NCBI RefSeq assembly: GCF_008831235.1
Contig: NZ_WBKF01000003.1
Coordinates: forward strand, 186,001 to 250,000
Source of the DNA: Pseudoclavibacter sp. CFCC 11306
Lineage (GTDB): Bacteria > Actinomycetota > Actinomycetes > Actinomycetales > Microbacteriaceae
Length of the DNA: 64,000 bases
Direction: 5' to 3'
The notes under the pieces were generated by a model. It was not told the origin of the DNA and ran no database searches. It worked only from the letters and a program-made list of their open reading frames with translations. The position numbers and the translations under genes were made by a program. Positions 8,921 through 17,487 of this stretch are shown one piece after another. The first letter of the stretch is position 1. The number at the start of each line of letters is the position of its first letter.

Positions 8921-10219
8921 GTGTCCGATCGCTCGCACGCGCAGTCTGCCGCCGACGACCAGCCGTGGTCAGGTCATGAGCCCGGGTCACGTGCCTACCG
9001 CCGCATTCTGCTCGGTCTCTTCTGCGCCGGCGTTGCGACCTTCGCCCAGCTCTATTCGTTTCAGGCGATTCTGCCCGAGGTGAGTCACGCCCTCGGCACA
9101 GACGAGGCGAGCACTGCTCTGACCGTCTCGGCGGTCACCCTGGGCATCGCGATCAGCGTCATCCCGTGGTCGTCGTTCGCCGACCACATCGGCCGTGTGC
9201 CTGCCATGGTCTGCTCGATCAGCGCCGCATCCGTGCTCGCCCTGAGCGCGATCGCCTTCGACTCGATCGGCCCGATCGTCGTGTTCCGGCTGCTTGAAGG
9301 CTGTGCGTTGGGCGGGGTGCCTGCCATCGCGATCGCCTACCTGAACGAAGAAGTCTCGCGCCGAGCCGCCGCAAAGGCCAGCGCGATCTACGTCGCCGGC
9401 ACGTCGATCGGCGGGCTCTCGGGCCGCATCATCTCGGGCCCGGTCACCGAGCTCACGGGCAGCTGGAAGCTCGGCGTGCTCGCCGTCGTCTTGGTGTGCG
9501 TCACCGCCGCGATCGTGTTCGTGTCGGTCATTCCCCGCTCCCGCGGCTTCGTACCGCTGCGGCGACGCCCGACGAACCTGCTGCCCGACGCGCGGGTCTT
9601 CGTCCAGGTGAGACGCCACCTGCGCAACCCCCGCACGCTCGTGCTCTTTCTCAACGGCTTTCTGCTGATGGGTTCGTTCGTCGCCGTGTACAACTATCTG
9701 GGGTTCCGCCTCACCCAGCCTCCCTACGACCTGCCTCAGACCATCGTCAGCCTGCTCTTTCTCGCCTACTTGGTCGGCACGCTCTCGTCGTCGATGGCCG
9801 GCTCGTTCGTCGGCCGCTGGGGGCGGCACCATGTGCTCGCCGCGTCGACCGCGATGATGCTCGCCGGGGCCCTGATCACCCTGTTCTCGAGCATCTGGGC
9901 GATTCTCGCCGGACTGCTCCTGTTCACCGCCGGGTTCTTCGCCGCTCACGCGATCGCATCGGGCTGGGTGGGCGCGATCGCGCTGCAGGGGCGTGCGCAG
10001 GCGGGCTCGCTCTACAACCTCTTCTACTACGCCGGGTCGAGTCTGCTCGGCTGGTTCGCAGGCCTGGCCCTGCGATGGATGTGGTGGCCGGGAGTCGCAC
10101 TGGTCGCGGCGGCTGCGCTGGGCATCGCGCTGATCGTCTCGTACCGCGTGCTGGGACGCGATGCGACCCGGAACGACGGCCCAAGTGCTACTGCAGCGAC
10201 TCCTGCCAGCGACGATTGA
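8921..10219 (+). CDS. MFS exporter (YnfM/AraJ-like)
   Basis: The 432-residue product has 12 predicted TM segments. Motifs include WSSFADHIGRVPAM (loop 2-3), RLLEGCALGGVPAIAIAYLNEEV and VAGTSIGGLSGR, typical of the YnfM/arabinose-efflux-like MFS branch. The substrate is unknown. GTG at 8921 is chosen because GAAGGAGG (8902-8909) lies upstream, albeit with a long spacer, and because a TACGCT -10-like hexamer precedes it. The gene ends inside the 3' end of the convergent ABC gene (32-bp overlap). Confidence 0.85.
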   Translation: MSDRSHAQSAADDQPWSGHEPGSRAYRRILLGLFCAGVATFAQLYSFQAILPEVSHALGTDEASTALTVSAVTLGIAISVIPWSSFADHIGRVPAMVCSISAASVLALSAIAFDSIGPIVVFRLLEGCALGGVPAIAIAYLNEEVSRRAAAKASAIYVAGTSIGGLSGRIISGPVTELTGSWKLGVLAVVLVCVTAAIVFVSVIPRSRGFVPLRRRPTNLLPDARVFVQVRRHLRNPRTLVLFLNGFLLMGSFVAVYNYLGFRLTQPPYDLPQTIVSLLFLAYLVGTLSSSMAGSFVGRWGRHHVLAASTAMMLAGALITLFSSIWAILAGLLLFTAGFFAAHAIASGWVGAIALQGRAQAGSLYNLFYYAGSSLLGWFAGLALRWMWWPGVALVAAAALGIALIVSYRVLGRDATRNDGPSATAATPASDD

Positions 10220-12035
10220 GATCGGCGTAGGCACCGCCCGCTGCGATCAGACGGCCAGGGGCGTCGTCTTCGATGACGGCGCCGTGGTCGAGCACGATCA
10301 CCCGATCGGCATCTCGAACGGTCGACAGCCGGTGCGCGATGATCACCGCCGTACGGTCGGCGAGCAGGCGGCGCAGCCCCAGCTGTATCTCGCGCTCGCC
10401 CGGGATGTCGAGCGAGCTGGTCGCCTCGTCGAGCACCAGCACGCGCGGGTCGGCGATCAGAGCGCGAGCGAACGAGACCAGCTGCTGCTGTCCCGCTGAC
10501 AGTCGAATGCCGCGATGACTGATCGGGGTGTCGTACCCTGCAGGCAGCGCACGGATGAAGGCATCGGCGCCCACGGCATCCGCCGCCGCAGCGATCTGTT
10601 CGCGGCTGGCACCAGGCCGCCCCAGCGCGATGTTCGAGGCGATCGTGCCGCTGAACAGAAAGGCCTCCTGCGTCACCATCACCACATCACGACGCAGCTG
10701 GGCATCAGGGATCTCGCGCAGGTCGTGCCCGTCGAGGCGCACCATGCCCGCACTGGGATCGTAGAACCGGGCGAGCAGCTTGACGATGGTCGATTTTCCG
10801 GCGCCAGTCGCGCCGACGAGGGCGACGGTCTGCCCTGCGGGGATGTGCAGGTCGAGCCCGGAGAGCACCGGTTCGGTCGCACCACGCCTCGGCCCGAGAC
10901 CCGTGTACGCGAACGTCACGTCATCGAAGTCGATGCGCCCCTGCGCCCGGTCTTCGGCGACCAGGCCGGTGGCAGGCCGCACAGCAGGCTGCTCTTCGAG
11001 CACTCCCGAGACTTTCTCAAGAGCGGCGGCGGCCGACTGGAAGGTGTTCGCGAACATGCCGATCTCCTCCATCGGCTGGAAGAACTGGGTGAGGTAGAGC
11101 ACCGACCCGATCAGCACCCCGACGCCGATCGCGCCGTCCATCACGCGCAGCCCGTTGACTGCCACCAGCGCGGCGATCGCGACGTTCGAGATCAGGGCGA
11201 GCAGCGTGAAGAAGATGCCCATGGTGGTGATCTGGCGACGGCTCGCCTCGGCGTACTGTGCGCTCAGTCTGCTGTAGCGTGCCGCATCACGCCGCTCTGT
11301 GCGGAACGACAGCACCGCTCGGATGCCGTGCAGCACCTCGACGAAGCGCACGATGAGTCGGGCCGAGCGCTCGCTCGACTCGCGATACAGCTTCGTCGAG
11401 ACACCCTGGAACCAGCGGGTGAGCAGCGCCGCCGGGATCAGTGCGACGACCGCGACCAGACCGCTGATCGGGTCGAGCAGGAAGAGCGCCACCGCGATGA
11501 AGAGCATGCGCATCACTGCGGTGACGAGGTCGTTGAGCCCTGAGTCGAGCGCAGTGCGGATGCTGTCGATGTCGTTCGTCTGTCGGCTGATCACGCGTCC
11601 AGAGGTGTAGCCCTCGTGAAAGCTCACGCCGAGCCGCTGTGTGTGCACGAAGAGGCGGCGTCGCAGACTGAGCAGCACTCCTTGCGTGAGCGACGAAGTC
11701 TGCACGACGAAGATGCGCATCAGTCCGGCTTCGCACACCGCCGCGGCCAGGTAGGCGCAGATCACCAGAGTCAGCTCGTCGAGGCTGCCGTCGATGGCGG
11801 CGGGCAGGGCGTGATCGAGCGCAGTGGCGATCAGCAGCGGTCCGAGCGAGCCTGCGGCCTGTGCCACGACGACGCACAGCGAGAGCAGGATGGCTCGGCC
11901 GCGCACGGGTCGCACGAGTTCTGCGAGCAGACGCAGCGATCGCCGGCGCAGGCGACGTGACTGCTGCGCGTCCACCGCCGTACGGTGCTCGAGCGAGACG
12001 CCGAGCGGCGCATTCTGGTCGTCGGCTGCGCTCAT
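10188..12035 (-). CDS. Heterodimeric ABC exporter, catalytically complete half
   Basis: This 615-residue half-exporter has a TM domain (about residues 35-330) and an NBD: Walker A GATGAGKST, signature LSAGQQQL, Walker B VLVLDEATSSLD with the catalytic Glu, and IAHRLS. Its ATG overlaps the stop of the upstream ABC gene (ATGA), and the partner lacks the catalytic Glu, so they likely form a TM287/288- or BmrCD-like heterodimer. The cargo cannot be inferred. Confidence 0.9.
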   Translation of the reverse strand: MSAADDQNAPLGVSLEHRTAVDAQQSRRLRRRSLRLLAELVRPVRGRAILLSLCVVVAQAAGSLGPLLIATALDHALPAAIDGSLDELTLVICAYLAAAVCEAGLMRIFVVQTSSLTQGVLLSLRRRLFVHTQRLGVSFHEGYTSGRVISRQTNDIDSIRTALDSGLNDLVTAVMRMLFIAVALFLLDPISGLVAVVALIPAALLTRWFQGVSTKLYRESSERSARLIVRFVEVLHGIRAVLSFRTERRDAARYSRLSAQYAEASRRQITTMGIFFTLLALISNVAIAALVAVNGLRVMDGAIGVGVLIGSVLYLTQFFQPMEEIGMFANTFQSAAAALEKVSGVLEEQPAVRPATGLVAEDRAQGRIDFDDVTFAYTGLGPRRGATEPVLSGLDLHIPAGQTVALVGATGAGKSTIVKLLARFYDPSAGMVRLDGHDLREIPDAQLRRDVVMVTQEAFLFSGTIASNIALGRPGASREQIAAAADAVGADAFIRALPAGYDTPISHRGIRLSAGQQQLVSFARALIADPRVLVLDEATSSLDIPGEREIQLGLRRLLADRTAVIIAHRLSTVRDADRVIVLDHGAVIEDDAPGRLIAAGGAYADLNRRWQESLQ

Positions 12036-13942
12036 GAGGTCACCTCCAACGACATCAGCTGACGGTAGTACGGGTCGCTGCGCAGCAGTTCGTCGTGTCT
12101 TCCTGTGGCGACGATTCGCCCGTCGCGCAGCACAGCGACGCGGTCGGCCAGCGCGACGGTCGACGGGCGGTGGGCCACGATCAGCGCGGTGACGCCCTGC
12201 AGCACACGGCGCAGGCTGGCCTCCACCAGTGCTTCAGTGTTGACGTCGAGCGCCGAGAGCGGGTCGTCGAGCACGAGGATGCGCGGTTCGGCCGCGATGG
12301 CACGCGCCAGTGCCAGCCGCTGACGCTGACCGCCGCTGAGGCTCTGCCCCTCTTCGCCGATGACGGTGTCGACGCCGTCGGGCAGATCATAGACGAATCC
12401 CGCCTGAGCGATCGCCAGCGCCTCGTCGAGCTGATCGGCATCGGCATCCGGGCACCCCACGAGTACGTTCTCGCGAACCGTGCCTGAGAAGAGCTGCGGG
12501 GCTTCGAAGGCCATGCCGAGCTGCCCACGCAGCCGCTGTCTGGTCATGTCGCGCACGTCGACCCCGCCGACGCGCACGGCACCGCCCGTGACGTCCATGA
12601 ACCGGGGCACCAGCTCGACCATGACCGTCTTGCCCGATCCGGTGGCACCGACCAGAGCCACTGTCTCACCCGGGGCGATCCGAAGATCGACACCGGCGAG
12701 CACCTCGCGGTCGCCGTAGCCGACATGCACGTCGTCGAAGAGGAGCTCGCCGATGCGACTCGGGTCGGGGTCGTCCTCGACGGGATCGACCGGGTCGGTG
12801 ACGTCTGGTGCCGTGTCGAGCACTTCGAAGACCCGCGCGGTGGCAGCAGTGGCGTCCATGACGTCGGCGAAGGCGAAGCCCAACGACCGCACCGGCCAGA
12901 GCAGAAAGGCCGCGGTGCCGAAGAACGCCACGACGTCGCCCAGTGAGAGAGCGCCGTCACGCACCAGCCAGACGCCGGCGGCGAGACAGACCGCGAAGGC
13001 GAGCTGCGGCAGCAGCGACAGCCACATGCGGATGCCCGACAACGACCGTGCCTTGTCGATCTCGGTGTCGCGCTGCCGACGTGCGGCGTCCATGAACTGG
13101 TCGGCGAACTCGCCGCTGCGCCCGAATGCCGTGATGACTCGAATGCCCTGCACGCTCTCTTCGACTTCGGTGGCGAGCGCACCGGCCTGGTCGAGGCCGC
13201 GTCGGGTCAGCACCCGATAGCGCAGCTGGAAGCGCAGCGAGAGCCAGGCTGTCGGTATGGCGAACAATGCGAAGATGCCGCCGAGCGGCGGGCTGAGCGC
13301 GATGAGGATCACGATGCCGACGACGGCCGTCGTGACGTTGACGACGAGCAGGATCGAACCGAACGACAGCCAGCGTCTGATGCGGCTGAGATCGGTGCTC
13401 GCCCGAGAGAGCAGCTGTCCTGACTCCCAGTGATCGTGAAACGATACCGACAGATCGAGCAGATGATCGAAGAGCGATGTGCGCAGCCGGTGCTCGACAC
13501 CGACCATCGGGCCCATCAGCAGCATGCGTCTGGAGTACCACATGGCGGCCTGCAGCACGCCGAGCGCGAGCACGATGCCGGCAGCCACCCAGACGCCGCG
13601 GGAGCTGCCCGAGTCTCGCCCGGCGCTGATCGGCCCGTCGACGAGCGCGCGGATCACCTGTGGGATGGCCAGACCGAGTCCGGTGGCGGCGAAGCCGACG
13701 GACAGCCCGGCCACGTAGCGCCAGATCACCGGTTTCAGCGCGGGCAGCAGCCTCAGCAGCGTCGACATGCTGGCCCCCTGCGGCGTCGAACGCACAATGT
13801 CGTGCGGCAGGCTGCCGGTTCGGGCAGCGCCACCAGACATGGACGAGCCCTGCTGAGACGCTGATGAGCTCCGCTCGGACGCCGACGAGCCCCGCCCAGA
13901 CGAAGCCCGGGTGGGCTTGTATGCTGGGCGGGACTCGGTCAC
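12032..13942 (-). CDS. Heterodimeric ABC exporter, degenerate-site half
   Basis: This half-exporter of up to 636 residues has Walker A GATGSGKT and signature LSGGQRQR, but Walker B reads VLDDPLSALD with Asp where the catalytic Glu is expected. That is the known mark of the degenerate partner in heterodimeric exporters. The start is uncertain: the GTG at 13942 gives a Ser-rich N-terminus and lacks a clear ribosome site, while an ATG at 13768 (before STLLRLLPALKP) has AGGGGG upstream and begins at the TM domain. It lies 27 bp after purH on the same strand. Confidence 0.85.
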   Translation of the reverse strand: MTESRPAYKPTRASSGRGSSASERSSSASQQGSSMSGGAARTGSLPHDIVRSTPQGASMSTLLRLLPALKPVIWRYVAGLSVGFAATGLGLAIPQVIRALVDGPISAGRDSGSSRGVWVAAGIVLALGVLQAAMWYSRRMLLMGPMVGVEHRLRTSLFDHLLDLSVSFHDHWESGQLLSRASTDLSRIRRWLSFGSILLVVNVTTAVVGIVILIALSPPLGGIFALFAIPTAWLSLRFQLRYRVLTRRGLDQAGALATEVEESVQGIRVITAFGRSGEFADQFMDAARRQRDTEIDKARSLSGIRMWLSLLPQLAFAVCLAAGVWLVRDGALSLGDVVAFFGTAAFLLWPVRSLGFAFADVMDATAATARVFEVLDTAPDVTDPVDPVEDDPDPSRIGELLFDDVHVGYGDREVLAGVDLRIAPGETVALVGATGSGKTVMVELVPRFMDVTGGAVRVGGVDVRDMTRQRLRGQLGMAFEAPQLFSGTVRENVLVGCPDADADQLDEALAIAQAGFVYDLPDGVDTVIGEEGQSLSGGQRQRLALARAIAAEPRILVLDDPLSALDVNTEALVEASLRRVLQGVTALIVAHRPSTVALADRVAVLRDGRIVATGRHDELLRSDPYYRQLMSLEVTS

Positions 13943-13969
13943 AGGAGTGCAGTCAGATGACGACGATGA

Positions 13970-15562
13970 TCAGTGGAAGAAGTGACGCTCACCGGTGAAG
14001 TAGAGCGGAACACCCGCCTGCTTCGCCGCAGCGATGACCTCGTCGTCGCGAATCGAGCCGCCGGGCTCGACGACGGCGCGCACACCGGCTGCGAGCAGCA
14101 CTTCGAGACCGTCGGCGAACGGGAAGAAGGCGTCTGACGCGGCAACCGAGCCTTTAGCCCGATCACCGGCACGGTTCACCGCGAGGTGTGCCGAGTCGAC
14201 ACGGTTGACCTGGCCCATGCCGACGCCGACCGACGCACCGTCGTGAGCGAGCAGAATGGCGTTCGACTTGACCGAACGCACGGCGGCCCAGGCGAACTCG
14301 AGATCGCGACGGGTGGCCTCGTCGACCTCGTCGCCGGTGACCAGCTGCCACTTCGAGCTGTCGACATGCCCCGGAAAGTTGTCGGCGTCGCTGACCAGCA
14401 GGCCGCCAGAGATCTGCTTGAAGATCGTCTCGTCGCGCGAGAAGTCGTCGGGCAGACGCAGCAGGCGAATGTTCTTCTTGGTCTCGAGCAGTTCAAGCGC
14501 CGCAGGCTCGAAGTCCGGAGCGACCACGACCTCGGTGAAGATGCCCTTCACCGTCTCGGCCATGGCCAGAGTGATGGTGCGGTTGGCCGCGATCACGCCG
14601 CCGTAGGCCGAGAGCGGGTCGCAGGCGTGCGCCTTCTGGTGCGCCTCTTCGATGGTCTCACCGACCGCGATGCCGCAGGGGTTCGCGTGCTTGATGATCG
14701 CGACGGCCGGAGCCTCGAAGTCGAATGCAGCGCGCAGCGCGGCATCGGCGTCGACGTAGTTGTTGTAGCTCATCTCTTTGCCGTGCAGCTGCTCGGCCTG
14801 AGCGATGCCGTGTCCCAGGGGCTCGCGGTAGAGCGCAGCCTGCTGATGCGGGTTCTCGCCGTAGCGCAGCACGTGGCCGAGCTCGCCGGCCACGCCGACG
14901 CTCTCAGGCCAGACGCGGCCCTCAGCCTCGGGATGGCTGACCAGGTTGCTCTGGAACCAGTCGGCAACGGCACGATCGTACTCTGCGGTATGTGCGAAGG
15001 CCTTCGCGGCCAGATTGCGACGCTGCGCCAGCGAGGTGCCGCCCTGCAGCGACGCAATGATCGCCGAGTAGTCGGCCGGGTCGACGACAATCGCCACATT
15101 GGCGTGGTTCTTGGCCGCAGCGCGCACGAGCGTGGGCCCGCCGATGTCGATCTGCTCGACCACGTCGTCGCCCTGTGCGCCCGAGGCGACGGTCTGCACG
15201 AACGGGTACAGGTTCACCACGACGAGGTCGAACGGCTCGATGCCGAGCTCGTCGAGCTGCTTCTCGTGGTCGCTCAGGCGCAGGTCGGCGAGGATGCCCG
15301 CGTGCACCTTGGGATGCAGAGTCTTGACGCGACCGTCGAGCGACTCGGGAAACCCGGTCAGCTCGCTGACTTCGGTGACCTTGGCACCGGTGGCGGCGAC
15401 CGCTTTGGCGGTCGATCCGGTCGAGATCACTTCGACGCCTGCCTCGGCCAGCGCACGACCGAGTCGGTCGAGATCGGTCTTGTCCGACACCGAGATCAGC
15501 GCGCGCTTGATCGGCACGACATCGCGTTCGCGGTATTCGCCTGCGCTGTGTCCAGCACTCAT
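13970..15562 (-). CDS. purH: Bifunctional AICAR formyltransferase/IMP cyclohydrolase
   Basis: PurH (530 residues) performs the last two steps of IMP synthesis using 10-formyl-THF. It has an N-terminal MGS-like cyclohydrolase domain ([39 protein letters not shown]) and a C-terminal AICAR transformylase domain ([23 protein letters not shown], ending [12 protein letters not shown]). The ATG at 15562 follows AAGGAG by about 9 nt; the open frame extends further upstream only as the antisense of purN. It starts 13 bp after purN. Confidence 0.96.
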   Translation of the reverse strand: MSAGHSAGEYRERDVVPIKRALISVSDKTDLDRLGRALAEAGVEVISTGSTAKAVAATGAKVTEVSELTGFPESLDGRVKTLHPKVHAGILADLRLSDHEKQLDELGIEPFDLVVVNLYPFVQTVASGAQGDDVVEQIDIGGPTLVRAAAKNHANVAIVVDPADYSAIIASLQGGTSLAQRRNLAAKAFAHTAEYDRAVADWFQSNLVSHPEAEGRVWPESVGVAGELGHVLRYGENPHQQAALYREPLGHGIAQAEQLHGKEMSYNNYVDADAALRAAFDFEAPAVAIIKHANPCGIAVGETIEEAHQKAHACDPLSAYGGVIAANRTITLAMAETVKGIFTEVVVAPDFEPAALELLETKKNIRLLRLPDDFSRDETIFKQISGGLLVSDADNFPGHVDSSKWQLVTGDEVDEATRRDLEFAWAAVRSVKSNAILLAHDGASVGVGMGQVNRVDSAHLAVNRAGDRAKGSVAASDAFFPFADGLEVLLAAGVRAVVEPGGSIRDDEVIAAAKQAGVPLYFTGERHFFH

Positions 15563-15575
15563 CAGATTGTCTCCT

Positions 15576-16205
15576 TCAATCGTGGGTTCGAAGTTGTGAG
15601 GTCGGTGGCTGCGCCGCCACGGCGACCGCATCGCAGTCGATGTCGCCGTGTGCGATGCGGGTGAGCGTCTGCGCGAGCAGCTGCCGTTCGGCGACCTTGA
15701 TGCGATCGTGCAGAGTCGTCTCGTCGTCGCCGGCGACGATCGCCACGCTCTGCTGGGCCAGCACCGGCCCTGTGTCGACCCCGCTGTCGACGAGGTGCAC
15801 GGTCGCGCCGGTCTCGTCGACCCCGGCGGCGAGTGCATCACGCACGGCGTGAGCGCCGGGAAAGCTCGGCAGCAGCGCCGGATGCGTGTTCACGATGCGG
15901 TGCGTCCAGTGGTCGACGAGGTCGGCGGGCAGAATGCGCATCAGGCCGGAGAGCACGATCAGATCGGGCCGGAAGTCGTCTGCTGCAGCCGCAAGGGCGC
16001 GCCCCCATGAGCCACGATCGGGATGGTTTCGATAGTCGACCCGAAATGTTGGGATGCCTGCGTCGTCGGCATAGTCGAGCCCGGCGGCAGCTCGGTCGGC
16101 TCCGACGGCCACGATCTCGAAACCGCTGTCAGGCTGGGACTGCGCCGCGATGAGCGCACGAAGGTTGGTTCCCGCTCCCGAAATGAGCACGACGAGTCTG
16201 AGCAC
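15576..16205 (-). CDS. purN: Phosphoribosylglycinamide formyltransferase
   Basis: PurN (209 residues) transfers a formyl group from 10-formyl-THF to GAR. The family start [16 protein letters not shown], the folate-binding [10 protein letters not shown], and the catalytic [16 protein letters not shown] with [13 protein letters not shown] are all present. It sits between DUF6350 (9 bp upstream) and purH (13 bp downstream) in one operon. Confidence 0.95.
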   Translation of the reverse strand: MLRLVVLISGAGTNLRALIAAQSQPDSGFEIVAVGADRAAAGLDYADDAGIPTFRVDYRNHPDRGSWGRALAAAADDFRPDLIVLSGLMRILPADLVDHWTHRIVNTHPALLPSFPGAHAVRDALAAGVDETGATVHLVDSGVDTGPVLAQQSVAIVAGDDETTLHDRIKVAERQLLAQTLTRIAHGDIDCDAVAVAAQPPTSQLRTHD

Positions 16206-16214
16206 CTGTCCAGC

Positions 16215-17450
16215 CTACCGGTTCGCAGTCTCGTCGAGCGCCGGTCGCCTGAGCAGCAGAACTGTGGCTGCGATGACCGCACCGAGCGCCACGAAGCCGG
16301 CCGGAATGATCATGCGCCAGATCGGCACGCCGACCTCCTGCAGCCGTCCCGGGCCGAGAGCGCCTGACGCCAGCACAGCCAGCACCGTCAGCACCAGCCA
16401 GGTCACGACGGCCTGACCGACTGCGCTGGCCGCGACGACAAGCCAGCCATGCCATCCGCCGACCAGCTCTGCGGCCAGAGGTCGCAGCGCGAACCAGGCC
16501 CCGACGAACCCTGCCAGAACCGGCAGCAGCAACAGCACGATCTGCCAAGAGCCACCAGTGGGAATCGCGCCGAGCACCGGAATAGCCGGCATCGGGGCGA
16601 CCAGGGTGCCGAGCGGTGATGCCAGCGAGCCCGTGCCCACAGCGATGCCCGCACCGCCGACCCAGCCGATCGCCCAGATCACGAGGTTCGGCAGGTAGAG
16701 CAGCTGGGTGAGACTCATGATGATCACACCGGTCCATCCGCCGTGCAACGACTCGTAGACGGCGACGATGCTCATCCAGTTGCCCAGCACCGAGACGGTC
16801 AGACCGATCGTCGCGGCGCCGACGAGCGCGACCATCGTGACAGCTGCGCCGCGCAGAGCCGCCCAGACGAACGGCCCGGCGACGACCTCGTCGATGTGCG
16901 TCCATGCGCGCAGCCGACTCCGCAGCACGCGCACGCCTGCGCCCGGCCGTGAGTCAGGCGCATGCACCAGAGTGGCCGCAACGAACACGATGAGGTTGAG
17001 CAGCCAGGGCAGCAGCAGGGCAGGCAGCAGAGAGACGCGCGCCGACGCGTTCGATGCCGTGGTCGCCAGCAGCCCCACGGCGACGGCCAGAACGAGCGCG
17101 TAGCCGATCCACACGGTGGGCAGCGGCCCTGCCTGAGCGGTGCGACTTCCGCTGCGCCAGCTCGCCCACACGGCGCCGATGAGCACGCCCAGCGGCATCA
17201 GCGTGAAAGAATACGAGCCGATCGTGCCAGGTGCGGCGAGCGCGCCTGCGGTCACCTCGCTGGGCACGCCGAAGCCGAGCAGCCACACGCGCACAGCCAG
17301 CGACCAGGCATCGCCCCAGGAGGTGCGCAGACCGTCGTCGAAGATCCACATGGCGGTGGTGACGACCAGCAGCGGCAGGAACGTGACCAGCAGCAGGGTG
17401 AGCGGCTCGACGCTCACCGGGGCGATCTCGCGAAGTCGACGTCTCAGCAC
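16215..17450 (-). CDS. DUF6350 polytopic membrane protein
   Basis: This 411-residue protein is almost entirely hydrophobic, with roughly ten TM segments, and resembles the DUF6350 family found beside purN and purH in many actinobacteria. Function is unknown. The GTG at 17450 has no Shine-Dalgarno, but TAACCT lies exactly 6 nt upstream, suggesting a leaderless transcript and a promoter for DUF6350-purN-purH. The link to purine synthesis is positional only. Confidence 0.8.
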   Translation of the reverse strand: MLRRRLREIAPVSVEPLTLLLVTFLPLLVVTTAMWIFDDGLRTSWGDAWSLAVRVWLLGFGVPSEVTAGALAAPGTIGSYSFTLMPLGVLIGAVWASWRSGSRTAQAGPLPTVWIGYALVLAVAVGLLATTASNASARVSLLPALLLPWLLNLIVFVAATLVHAPDSRPGAGVRVLRSRLRAWTHIDEVVAGPFVWAALRGAAVTMVALVGAATIGLTVSVLGNWMSIVAVYESLHGGWTGVIIMSLTQLLYLPNLVIWAIGWVGGAGIAVGTGSLASPLGTLVAPMPAIPVLGAIPTGGSWQIVLLLLPVLAGFVGAWFALRPLAAELVGGWHGWLVVAASAVGQAVVTWLVLTVLAVLASGALGPGRLQEVGVPIWRMIIPAGFVALGAVIAATVLLLRRPALDETANR

Positions 17451-17456
17451 CAGAAC

Positions 17457-17462
17457 AGGTTA
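17457..17462 (-). promoter_or_regulatory. -10 hexamer for leaderless DUF6350-purN-purH
   Basis: TAACCT on the minus strand lies 6 nt before the GTG at 17450. No convincing -35 was seen. Confidence 0.45.
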
Positions 17463-17487
17463 CCCGTCTCGCCGCGTGCGCACCGTC

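Noticed and set aside
14186-15664. 492-codon plus-strand frame across purH
   Set aside because: Antisense shadow of purH; no recognisable domain and biased composition.
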